The notes under the pieces were generated by a model. The model ran no database searches and was not told the origin of the DNA. It saw only the letters and a program-made list of their open reading frames with translations. Both the position numbers and the translations under genes were made by a program. From positions 1 to 36,949 of the forward strand of contig CAMLML010000042.1 in the NCBI GenBank assembly GCA_946481095.1: a DNA stretch of 36,949 nt, written 5' to 3'. This document shows, one piece after another, positions 1 through 7,985 of the stretch (its first letter is position 1; the number at the start of each line of letters is the position of its first letter). Source of the stretch: an uncultured Cellvibrio sp. (GTDB taxonomy: Bacteria > Pseudomonadota > Gammaproteobacteria > Pseudomonadales > Cellvibrionaceae).

Positions 1-1059
1 AAAACTGAATTGGATTTGGTTTTGCCTCATCTTAAAAAAATGCTAAATGCAGTTGAGTTTGAACGTAAAAAGTTTACAGATGAGGTTCTTCACCGTATAG
101 CAGTTAATGTCGGTGAATTGTATGAAATGGTCCACCCTGGTGAAGGGATGAACAAAATTTCTTTGGAGCTTGATCCAGTAAAACGAGCATCATTGGAAAT
201 AGCTGCTGAGTTTCGTGGAGCCGATAAGACTCCGCCGCAAGCCTATTTTAGCGATTCACATTTGGATACTTTAGGATTGTGTGTGTTTCTTGCACTCGCA
301 AAAATGGATGACCCTCAAAACACTATTTTGGTTCTGGATGATGTACTGGGCAGTGTCGATGAGCCTCATGTTGACCGACTGATTGAAATGTTGTTTAACG
401 AGGCTTCAAATTTCAAACATTGTATTATCACTACGCATTACAGGTCTTGGAAACAAAAGCTTCGTTGGGGTTGGCTTAAAAATGGTCAGTGTCAATTTGT
501 TGAGCTGAATAAATGGTCACTTTCAAAAGGTATATCAATTACTAAAAGTATTCCTGATGTCGATAAATTGAGAGAGCTTTTAAATGCGGATTCTCCAGAT
601 CCACAACTTATTTGTTCTAAAGCAGGAGTGATATTAGAGGCTGCCTTGGATTTTTTGACAATAATCTATGAATGTCATGTTCCCCGTCGGAGTGAGTCTG
701 CCTATACATTAGGTGATTTATTGTCAGCGATTGATAAGAAGCTAAAGAATGCACTTAAAGTTGAGCATCTACAAAAAAATATTGATGGAACTTCATTTTA
801 TATTGAAAAGGAATTGGCACCCCACCTAGAAGAAATATCTCGAATAGTTCAGGTTAGAAATATTTTCGGCTGCCATTTTAATTCAATATCATTTGAGTTT
901 CTTGATAGTGATGCAATCCATTTTGGAAATGAAGTTATGGCTTTAATGGACTGTCTGGTTGATCACGAAGTTGGTTGGCCTAAAAATGGAAAGTCAGGAA
1001 GCTATTGGGCTACAACAGGTGAGACCCGTAGACTTCATCCGTTAAAAAAGCCGGGGTAA
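1..1059 (+). CDS. SMC/ABC-type ATPase with HEPN-like C-terminus (5' partial)
   Basis: The frame is open from base 1, so the N-terminus with the Walker A motif lies outside the window. An ABC-signature-like stretch (FSDSHLDTLG, about codons 83-92) is followed by a Walker B/D-loop, ILVLDDVLGSVDEPH (about codons 108-122), and a switch-His-like ITTHY. This order is typical of the C-terminal half of SMC/RecF-type ATPases. The last 150 residues are a separate helical region containing R-N-I-F-G-C-H (Arg codon 286), which fits the R(N/D/H)xxxxH active-site pattern of HEPN RNases; this part is inference. The gene ends 4 bp before the AIPR gene and is probably co-transcribed with it and the type III R-M genes, so a defence role is likely. 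The ATPase call is solid; the HEPN call is tentative. Confidence 0.7.
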   Translation, partial: KTELDLVLPHLKKMLNAVEFERKKFTDEVLHRIAVNVGELYEMVHPGEGMNKISLELDPVKRASLEIAAEFRGADKTPPQAYFSDSHLDTLGLCVFLALAKMDDPQNTILVLDDVLGSVDEPHVDRLIEMLFNEASNFKHCIITTHYRSWKQKLRWGWLKNGQCQFVELNKWSLSKGISITKSIPDVDKLRELLNADSPDPQLICSKAGVILEAALDFLTIIYECHVPRRSESAYTLGDLLSAIDKKLKNALKVEHLQKNIDGTSFYIEKELAPHLEEISRIVQVRNIFGCHFNSISFEFLDSDAIHFGNEVMALMDCLVDHEVGWPKNGKSGSYWATTGETRRLHPLKKPG

Positions 1060-1063
1060 TATC

Positions 1064-2854
1064 ATGGCAGCACTTGATCCGCAATTTATAGGCATTTTAA
1101 AAAAGATACTTGCTGAGCGCTTTGTGCCTTTTCTTCCACCATTGCTGGATGTGACCAAGCCTCTAGCTGAGCAAGAAGCGAAACAATTGTCGCGCGCATT
1201 TAGTGCCTTTACCTTAAACAAGTTACTCGATGTTACTCCCCAAGTCGCATCAGCATCTGTTGTTGATGACTTTAACGATAAGGGGATTGATGCGATTTAT
1301 TACGAAGTTCACTCAGAAACCCTTTATATTCTGTAAGCAAAATTAAAAGCATCTGAACAATTTAAACAAGACGAAGCGCTTGCTTTTTGCGAGGGTATTC
1401 GTCTTCTCTTAAAGCAGGATTTCACTGATTTTAATTTTAATGTGCAAAGTCGAAGAACTGAAATTGAAGGAGCACTCGATTCATGTAGCCACATTAAACT
1501 GGTTGTACCCTATACGGGAGATGGAGTTTCGCAATCTGCCAATGGTGTTTTTCAGAGTCTATTTGATGACGAAAATGTAAATGAAGAGCGTTTGGTAAAT
1601 GGGGTTATTTACTATGATGCTGATGATATAAAGCGGGATCTTCTAATTGAACAATCGTATCAAAAAGTAAACGCAGTAATATCACTTCATAAATGCAGCA
1701 GTATAGAAGAGCCGCGTACAACTTATTATGGCATGGCTCGTCTATCTGATTTGGTCTCGCTTCATGAGAATAATGGAAAGGCGCTTTATGAGAGAAATAT
1801 TCGCTATTTTCTTGGAAGTGGAAAATCGGATGTCAATAAAGCCATTCAGAAAACATTGCAGGACTCGCCAGAGAATTTCTTCTATTTAAACAATGGTGTT
1901 ACAGCCGTATGTGATCTAATTGAGCCCAAAGGTACTAAAAATGGAGTAAAGCGTTTAAAAGTTAGGGGCTTTTCCATTATCAATGGGGCGCAAACTGTTG
2001 CGTCTGTAGCGGAGTTCGTTAGGAATAACCCAACCAAAGACATTAGTGGCGCCAAAGTGATGTTTACTTTGATAAAAGCTACAGCCGATGGTGATTTCGG
2101 GAAGCATATTACTAAAGCACGCAATCATCAAAATCCAGTTCAAATGGCAAACTTTGCTTCACTTGATGAGAATCAAGAGCGATTAAGACAAGAAATTGCT
2201 CACCTAGGGTTTGAGTATCATTATCGTCCCGAATCTTTAACAATTTCCAATACTAATGTAATTAAATTGGAAGAAGCTTTGCGGGCTTTAGCCCTATTAA
2301 AAGAGGATCCTAGACTGCCTGTATGGTTAAAAAGTGATGCCCTCAGATTGACAAATCCCGATTCTAATGAGTATCAATCTATTTTCACTAACCAACTTAC
2401 TGGTTCGATGCTTGTTAATACTGTTTTGTGTTACCGAGCTATCCGCGAGTTAATTGTGGCCAATGATCAGCGGGCAAGAGGTCAAGAACGGCTCATATAT
2501 CGCCATGGAATACATATTGTTACTTATGTAGTAATGAAGCGGCTAAGCCGTAGAGTTGCGCAATCCTCAATTTTACAATCTTTGAATATTCCTGAGTTAT
2601 TAAGTCGACCAATCGATGAAATTCGCCAGGAGGCACTCGATATATATCAAAGTCATTTTTCGTATTTTGGGCCGCTAGCATTTTTTAGAAATATGGGAAC
2701 GAGCTTGTCATTTATAGTAATGCTTATGAAAAAGAACTTTACTTTGGATGACGATGCTACGATTGCACATTTGATAAATATACAAAATAATCAAGAACCA
2801 TATCCACGAAAAAAATTAATTGATTATATGATTCAGCATGCACCTCAAATTTGA
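1064..2854 (+). pseudogene. AIPR family (abortive infection phage resistance) protein, interrupted by in-frame TAA
   Basis: One frame runs from ATG 1064 to the stop at 2852-2854 (596 codons if read through), broken only by TAA at 1334-1336 (codon 91). The sequence on both sides is continuous AIPR-like protein. It includes KLKASEQFKQDEA right after the stop, and FFYLNNGVTAVCD and FSIINGAQTVAS further on, which are typical of the family. The N-terminal part carries G-I-D (D76), then a beta strand ending at stop-A-K. A single C-to-T change from CAA would restore Q-A-K, completing a PD-(D/E)xK-type D...QxK site. The 3' part could restart at GTG 1442, but no ribosome binding site precedes it and the active-site Lys would be lost. 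The gene lies 4 bp after the ATPase gene and just before mod. The product is probably inactive unless the stop is a sequencing error. Confidence 0.8.
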
Positions 2855-2862
2855 GAGTTTTT

Positions 2863-4587
2863 ATGTCTAAACAAAAACTAGAACTAACCTGGATCGGTAA
2901 AGATAAGCGGCCAAAACTGGAGCCGCGCATTCTCTTAGAAGATCCAGAAAAATCCTATCACGCAAAACAGCGTTATTCAGAAAATGATATTTTTGATAAT
3001 CGTTTAATTTTTGGAGACAACTTACTTGCGCTAAAAGCTTTGGAACAAGAATTTGCGGGCAAAGTAAAGTGCGTTTTTATTGATCCTCCTTACAATACTG
3101 GCAGCGCATTTTCTCATTATGACGATGGTTTAGAGCACTCCATTTGGTTGGGATTGATGCGTGACCGTTTGGAGATTATTAAGCGGTTGCTTGCTGATGA
3201 TGGCTCGCTTTGGATTACGATTGACGATAATGAAGCTCATTATTTAAAAGTGTTGTGTGATGAAATTTTTGGGCGAGTAAATTTTATTGCAAATGTGATT
3301 TGGCAAAAAGTCTATGCTCCAAAAAATGCTGCAAGATATTTTTCTGTCGACCATGATCACTTGTTAGTGATATCTAAGAATTCGGAAGCTTGGATTCCAA
3401 ATCCAATGCCAAGAACGGAAAAGCAAAATAGCAACTATAAAAATGTAGATGGCGATCCACGTGGTCTTTGGCGTTCGGATAACTTGTTGGCAAGCTTGAC
3501 CGGCGGACAACGCGGTGCTCAATATGCAAAAACGGGATTTTCAAAAGATATCTACGAGGTGAAAGGACCGACAGGTAAGGTGTTTTCACCACGAGCAGGT
3601 ACAAGCTGGCGGGTTTCAAAAGAGAAATTTCTTGAGCTTGATGCTGATAATAGAATTTGGTGGGGTAAAGATGGTGAAAATGGCCCTGCCCTCAAGCGTT
3701 TTCTGAATGAGACAAAAGACGGGCGAGTGCCGCAAACATTCTGGCCGTTTGATGAGGTGGGGCATACACAAGACGCCAAAAAAGAAGTAACTGCCTTCAA
3801 TTTAGTAGATATCTTTTCAACACCGAAGCCAGAGTTTTTGTTGAAGCGTGTTATTGAAATTGCTACAAATCCCCAAGATCTCGTTCTTGATTCCTTTGCT
3901 GGTTCAGGCACAACAGGCGCAGTTGCCCATAAAATGGGGCGCCGTTGGATCATGTGTGAATTAGGTGAACACTGTCATACGCACATTATTCCTCGCTTAC
4001 AAAAAGTCATTGATGGTGAAGATAGAGGTGGTGTAACAGAGGCCGTGAGTTGGCAGGGTGGTGGTGGTTTTCGTTATTACAAACTTGCGCCTTCATTAAT
4101 TGTGAATGATCGTTGGGGCAACCCTGTTATTAACCCTGAATATAATGCTGCACAACTCGCTGAGGCTTTAGCCAAGCTTGAAGGTTTCACCTATGCGCCT
4201 TCAGAAATACATTGGTGGCAGCATGGCCATTCCAGTGAGCGGGATTTTATTTATGTAACCACACAAAATTTATCTGTAGACCAATTACAAGCATTTGCTG
4301 ATGAAGTTGGAGCAGAAAATAGTTTATTGGTTTGTTGTGCTGCTTTCCGTGGTGTAACCGCTGCCAGTGCCGCCGCTCGGTGGCCTAACCTTACATTAAA
4401 GAAAATTCCCAAAATGGTTCTCTCCCGCTGCGAATGGGGGCATGACGATTACAGTTTGAATGTCTCTAATTTGCCTATGGCGGAACTTGAAGTAAATGGC
4501 GAACCCAAGACGCCAATAAAAAAAGCTGTCACTAAAAAGAAAGCAACACCTACGAGTCAAGCTGGGCTGTTTGGAGATAACGATTAA
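2863..4587 (+). CDS. mod: Type III-like restriction-modification DNA methyltransferase (Mod)
   Basis: This is an adenine/cytosine-N4 type DNA methyltransferase, probably the modification and recognition subunit of a type III-like R-M system. The catalytic motif IV, DPPYNTGSAF, starts at about D74, and the AdoMet-binding motif I, DSFAGSGTTGA, starts at D343. This beta-class order with an intervening target-recognition region is standard for type III Mod. The start is taken as ATG 2863, preceded by TGAGAG; an upstream in-frame TTG at 2851 overlaps the AIPR stop and is less likely. The product is 574 residues, somewhat shorter than EcoP15I-type Mod. The C-terminus is Lys-rich (about residues 540-560). 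The stop overlaps the res start (TAATG), indicating translational coupling. Confidence 0.9.
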   Translation: MSKQKLELTWIGKDKRPKLEPRILLEDPEKSYHAKQRYSENDIFDNRLIFGDNLLALKALEQEFAGKVKCVFIDPPYNTGSAFSHYDDGLEHSIWLGLMRDRLEIIKRLLADDGSLWITIDDNEAHYLKVLCDEIFGRVNFIANVIWQKVYAPKNAARYFSVDHDHLLVISKNSEAWIPNPMPRTEKQNSNYKNVDGDPRGLWRSDNLLASLTGGQRGAQYAKTGFSKDIYEVKGPTGKVFSPRAGTSWRVSKEKFLELDADNRIWWGKDGENGPALKRFLNETKDGRVPQTFWPFDEVGHTQDAKKEVTAFNLVDIFSTPKPEFLLKRVIEIATNPQDLVLDSFAGSGTTGAVAHKMGRRWIMCELGEHCHTHIIPRLQKVIDGEDRGGVTEAVSWQGGGGFRYYKLAPSLIVNDRWGNPVINPEYNAAQLAEALAKLEGFTYAPSEIHWWQHGHSSERDFIYVTTQNLSVDQLQAFADEVGAENSLLVCCAAFRGVTAASAAARWPNLTLKKIPKMVLSRCEWGHDDYSLNVSNLPMAELEVNGEPKTPIKKAVTKKKATPTSQAGLFGDND

Positions 4588-7328
4588 TGGACATTTCAAA
4601 AAACAAAATCCAAGTACTCAACCATGTGATTGGACGCTTGTCTTTACGCGCGCCACAAAGTGAATCTCTTGCTCGCTTGGTAACTGCCATAGAAGCAGCA
4701 CCAGAGTTGTTAGATAAAGAACGCGACCTCGGTGCTGTATTGGCGAGTTTAAAAGCCGAATTTTCTACTCTCGAAGATTTTGAGCGCGAATTTCCTTCCC
4801 TGTGTTTTTCATTGGCTACAGGTGTCGGTAAAACCCGTTTAATGGGTGCGTTTATTAGCTACTTGCATTTAGCGCATGGCATTAATAATTTTTTTGTGCT
4901 TGCACCCAATTTAACGATCTATAACAAACTGATTACCGACTTTACGCCTAATACACCGAAATACGTATTTAAAGGGATTGGCGAATTTGCCATTAATACC
5001 CCAAGAGTAATTACGGGTGATAATTATGATCAGCAAAATATTTCTGGTGGTGAATTGTTTGGCGAAGTTCGCATTAATATTTTCAATATTTCAAAAATTA
5101 ATTCTGAAGTTCGTGGTGGCAAAGAACCACGGATTAAACGAATGAAAGAAGTGTTAGGCGAGAGTTATTTTAATTACCTTGCCAGCTTACCAGACTTGGT
5201 TTTACTGATGGACGAATCGCACCGCTATCGCGCCAGTGCAGGGGTTCGTTCCATTAACGAACTGAATCCGCTAATAGGTTTAGAAGTAACGGCCACGCCA
5301 TTTGTTGAATCGACAAAAGGCCCTATTCCTTTCAAAAATGTTGTGATGGACTACCCTTTGGCGCGAGCAATGGATGATGGATTTGTAAAAGTCCCTGCTG
5401 TTGTAACCCAGAGAGGCTTCGATTCCAAAGCGCATAGCTCTGAAATGGTTGAAAAAATTAAGCTTGAAGATGGTATCAGGCTTCATGAAGCAACCAAGGT
5501 TCAATTGCAAACCTATGCTCGCGAAAACGGGGTCAAAATAGTCAAGCCTTTTATTTTAGTGATTGCACGTGATACCACTCATGCAAGTCAATTGTTGGAT
5601 TTAATGGAATCTGAACGATTCTTTGGGCAACGTTACAAAGGAAAAGTTATTCAAGTTGATTCAAGTAAATCCGGTGCTGATGAAGAAGAAATGATATCTC
5701 GATTATTGGCTGTCGAAAGTGTCGACGAGCCAACCGAAATTGTGATTCATGTGAATATGCTCAAAGAAGGTTGGGATGTTACTAATCTCTATACCATTGT
5801 CCCACTTCGTGCGGCCAATGCGCGTACCTTAGTTGAGCAATCTATTGGGCGAGGGTTACGTTTACCCTATGGTAAGCGCACAGGTGTTGAAGTGGTTGAT
5901 CGCTTGAATATTGTTGCTCATGATAAATTCCAGGAAATTATCGATGATTGTAATCGTTCAGATTCTCCTATCAGAATCAAAGAACTGATTTTAGACGCAC
6001 CTCAACAAGACGAGGGAATCGCAAGTGTTCAAGTCGAAGCTGGCATCAATGTTCTTCTTGGTGTGAGTAATCCAATAACAAGGGGGCAAGCCAGCCTTAC
6101 TGCAGATGGTAGTTATCAGCGAGTGGTTGCACCTGCACCACTGTTTATATCCGATGCAGAAGTTAATGCAGCCAAAGTTGTGTTGGATGTTGTAAGAGAA
6201 ATGGAATCTCGTCGTGATTTGGTGCCGACTAGTAAAGCCTTGTTGTCGGACGAAATTCAAAAACAAATTATTAGCTTGGTAGAAGAGCGTATTAAACCCG
6301 CACAGGCAACCATGTTGGCAGATGACAGTCCATTGGATTTGGCAGATGTTGTTGCAAAAGCTATGGATGCGGTAGTTAAAAATACAATCGATATCCCTCG
6401 CATTACAGTTGTGCCAACGGGTGAAGTTACAACAGGTTTTAATCCATTTACATTGGACCTTGGGCAGTTGAATCTGCAGCTGATGGATCGTGAAATGGTA
6501 ATTCATAACCTTCACAATAATGAACAGCAGGCTATGTCAACTGATACAGGTATCAGGGAAAAACGCTTTGAAGATTATATTGTTCATGCATTAGTGGATG
6601 CAGATGAAATTGATTATTTTAGTCACGCAGATTTGTTATACGACCTTGCCGGACAAGCGATTACCCATTTTAAGAAAAAAGGATACTCCGAAGATGAGTT
6701 ACATAATTTACTTGATACTTATAGAGCGATTATTTCAAAAAATATTCTGGCACAAATGAGAGATCATTTCTGGGAAAAAGTAGCCAGTACAGAAGTCAAA
6801 GTAAGTCGTGGTTTCACTGAGTTAAAGCCGAGTAACTACACTATTCTCAGTACAGAGCCTGTAACTAATTTTCGAAATACAGTAGTAGAGCGTATTAAAA
6901 TCAGGCAAATGTTGTTCGGTGGATTTGGCAAATGTTTATATCCACTCCAAAAATTTGATTCCGATACCGAGCGACTTTTTTCCATAATATTGGAGCGTGA
7001 CGCAATTAAATGGTTTAAGCCTGTAAAAGGTCAATTTCAAATTTTCTACAAAAAGAATACCGACGAAAACGAATACATCCCTGACTTTGTAGTTGAGTTA
7101 GAGCAGGAGTATTGGATGGTGGAGATTAAAGGGAAAATTGATGTTGAAAACAAAATCGTTCAATCAAAAACCGCTTCAGCGTACAAGTGGTGTGAGCACG
7201 CATCAATCTATAATAAAACTCATAACTCCAAGCCATGGAGATATATATTTATTCCCCACGATGAAATAAATGAATCCAAGCGATTGGTGGATTATCTGCG
7301 ATATCATGTTGTCTCTGATGAAAGTTAA
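4587..7328 (+). CDS. res: Type III-like restriction enzyme, Res subunit (SF2 helicase + nuclease)
   Basis: This 913-residue SF2 translocase/helicase has a C-terminal nuclease, the restriction partner of the upstream Mod. Visible motifs are Walker A ATGVGKT (77-83), DEAH-box-like MDESH (208-212), motif III-like VTATP, the motif V/VI region with KEGWDV and QSIGRGLRLP, and a C-terminal PD-(D/E)xK site, P832-D833 ... E846-I-K848. All catalytic residues expected for ATP-driven translocation and cleavage appear present, so the enzyme looks intact. Its ATG shares one base with the mod stop. Type III systems cut DNA after collision of translocating complexes at inversely oriented sites (family knowledge); the recognition sequence cannot be read from the protein. 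Confidence 0.9.
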   Translation: MDISKNKIQVLNHVIGRLSLRAPQSESLARLVTAIEAAPELLDKERDLGAVLASLKAEFSTLEDFEREFPSLCFSLATGVGKTRLMGAFISYLHLAHGINNFFVLAPNLTIYNKLITDFTPNTPKYVFKGIGEFAINTPRVITGDNYDQQNISGGELFGEVRINIFNISKINSEVRGGKEPRIKRMKEVLGESYFNYLASLPDLVLLMDESHRYRASAGVRSINELNPLIGLEVTATPFVESTKGPIPFKNVVMDYPLARAMDDGFVKVPAVVTQRGFDSKAHSSEMVEKIKLEDGIRLHEATKVQLQTYARENGVKIVKPFILVIARDTTHASQLLDLMESERFFGQRYKGKVIQVDSSKSGADEEEMISRLLAVESVDEPTEIVIHVNMLKEGWDVTNLYTIVPLRAANARTLVEQSIGRGLRLPYGKRTGVEVVDRLNIVAHDKFQEIIDDCNRSDSPIRIKELILDAPQQDEGIASVQVEAGINVLLGVSNPITRGQASLTADGSYQRVVAPAPLFISDAEVNAAKVVLDVVREMESRRDLVPTSKALLSDEIQKQIISLVEERIKPAQATMLADDSPLDLADVVAKAMDAVVKNTIDIPRITVVPTGEVTTGFNPFTLDLGQLNLQLMDREMVIHNLHNNEQQAMSTDTGIREKRFEDYIVHALVDADEIDYFSHADLLYDLAGQAITHFKKKGYSEDELHNLLDTYRAIISKNILAQMRDHFWEKVASTEVKVSRGFTELKPSNYTILSTEPVTNFRNTVVERIKIRQMLFGGFGKCLYPLQKFDSDTERLFSIILERDAIKWFKPVKGQFQIFYKKNTDENEYIPDFVVELEQEYWMVEIKGKIDVENKIVQSKTASAYKWCEHASIYNKTHNSKPWRYIFIPHDEINESKRLVDYLRYHVVSDES

Positions 7329-7363
7329 AACTAAGGTGATTGTTCATATCTATGCTTTATCAG

Positions 7364-7386
7364 TTGTCGCCACGGCGTGGCGACAA
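7364..7386. repeat. Inverted repeat A, TTGTCGCC-N7-GGCGACAA
   Basis: This perfect 23-bp palindrome has 8-bp arms conserved with the copy at 7809-7831; here the arms extend to 11 bp around one central base. It lies 36 bp after the res stop and about 60 bp before the small secreted gene. It could be an operator or the edge of a small cassette. A weak promoter (TTGTCG, 18 bp, TAAATT) would overlap it. Confidence 0.75.
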
Positions 7387-7445
7387 TTAAATTCTGCCCG
7401 ATTCTTGACCTCAATAAATGATTCATAACCCAGGCGGTAAATAAT

Positions 7446-7736
7446 ATGCGTATCCCATTTCTTCGTGTTTTGTTAGTTCTGGTTAGTGTTGCAATTATAA
7501 ATCCTGTACTTGCCGACCAAAAAATAAAAACAAAAAGCAATATCAAAAATGATCGGGTTCAACAGCCTGCAACCAGTGAGGATTGTTCCAATGAGGCGGG
7601 TGCTGTTGTGGATTGTGTGAAGTCGGAGGAAGACAAAAGTGCTACTCAGGAAGCCGATGTAAAAAAATCCCAGCAGGTGGATAGTTCTTCCAGTGAAGGT
7701 GCAAACGAAGCCAGTAGATCCAACACGATGTCCTGA
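7446..7736 (+). CDS. Small secreted/periplasmic protein of unknown function
   Basis: This 96-residue product begins with a clear signal peptide: MRIPFLR, then a hydrophobic stretch to about residue 22 ending in VLA-D, consistent with signal peptidase I cleavage. The mature part is short, low in hydrophobic residues, rich in Lys, Glu, Ser and Gln, and has only two cysteines (in EDCSNE and VDCVK) that could pair in the periplasm. GGCGG about 8 bases upstream can act as ribosome binding site. The gene is a single unit bracketed by two matching inverted repeats (7364-7386 and 7809-7831). I do not recognise the family. The low-complexity tail suggests a disordered or envelope-associated protein. 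The coding call rests on the signal peptide, the ribosome binding site and the isolated ORF. Confidence 0.6.
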   Translation: MRIPFLRVLLVLVSVAIINPVLADQKIKTKSNIKNDRVQQPATSEDCSNEAGAVVDCVKSEEDKSATQEADVKKSQQVDSSSSEGANEASRSNTMS

Positions 7737-7754
7737 CTGTTCATGAAAACCTTA

Positions 7755-7773
7755 TGTTCATGAATCATGAACA
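7755..7773. promoter_or_regulatory. 19-bp perfect palindrome TGTTCATGAATCATGAACA
   Basis: The arms TGTTCATGA and TCATGAACA surround a central A. A further half-site, GTTCATGA, lies at 7739-7746, and a variant, TTCGTGAAC, at 7781-7789. No T-tract follows, so it is not an intrinsic terminator. The cluster of half-sites suggests a protein-binding site in the stretch between the small secreted gene and hipA. Confidence 0.45.
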
Positions 7774-7806
7774 ATTGAATTTCGTGAACGTAGCAATCCC
7801 ATCTTA

Positions 7807-7833
7807 AATTGTCGCCTCACTGTGGCGACAATT
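7807..7833. repeat. Inverted repeat B, second copy of TTGTCGCC-N7-GGCGACAA
   Basis: The core at 7809-7831 has the same 8-bp arms and the same 7-bp spacer length as the copy at 7364-7386, but a different spacer sequence. The arms extend to 10 bp (AATTGTCGCC / GGCGACAATT). Together the two copies bracket the small secreted gene. Confidence 0.75.
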
Positions 7834-7874
7834 GACCTGAAGATGGCAGCTCATCTTCGACTATTTGTATTTTT

Positions 7875-7975
7875 TGAGCAAAATTTCTCTCAAAAAAATA
7901 TAAATAACCAATAAAATGAGCAAAAAATTACCCAAAATTAAGTTTACGTGCTATTTTTGAGCGAAATTATGCTCA
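7875..7975 (+). promoter_or_regulatory. hipAB promoter with three phased operator-like boxes
   Basis: Box 1 at 7875-7892 reads TGAGCAAAATTTCTCTCA. Box 2 at 7917-7934 is a weaker copy sharing TGAGCAAAA. Box 3 at 7958-7975 reads TGAGCGAAATTATGCTCA, a TGAGC-N8-GCTCA palindrome. The starts are 42 and 41 bp apart, close to four DNA turns. Box 3 overlaps a candidate -10 (AATTAT, 7965-7970) whose -35 would be TTTACG (7943-7948), and it ends 10 bp before the hipA start. HipB-type proteins repress their own operons through multiple palindromic operators (family knowledge); binding here is inferred. Confidence 0.55.
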
Positions 7976-7985
7976 TTGAGGCTTT

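Noticed and set aside
1334..1342. Programmed readthrough or selenocysteine-like recoding at the AIPR stop
   Set aside because: The codon is TAA followed by G, a poor readthrough context, and no downstream structure stands out. A simple nonsense mutation explains it.
1442..2854. 3' part of AIPR as an independent gene starting at GTG 1442
   Set aside because: It is in the same frame as the 5' part, has no ribosome binding site, and begins in the middle of a continuous conserved domain.
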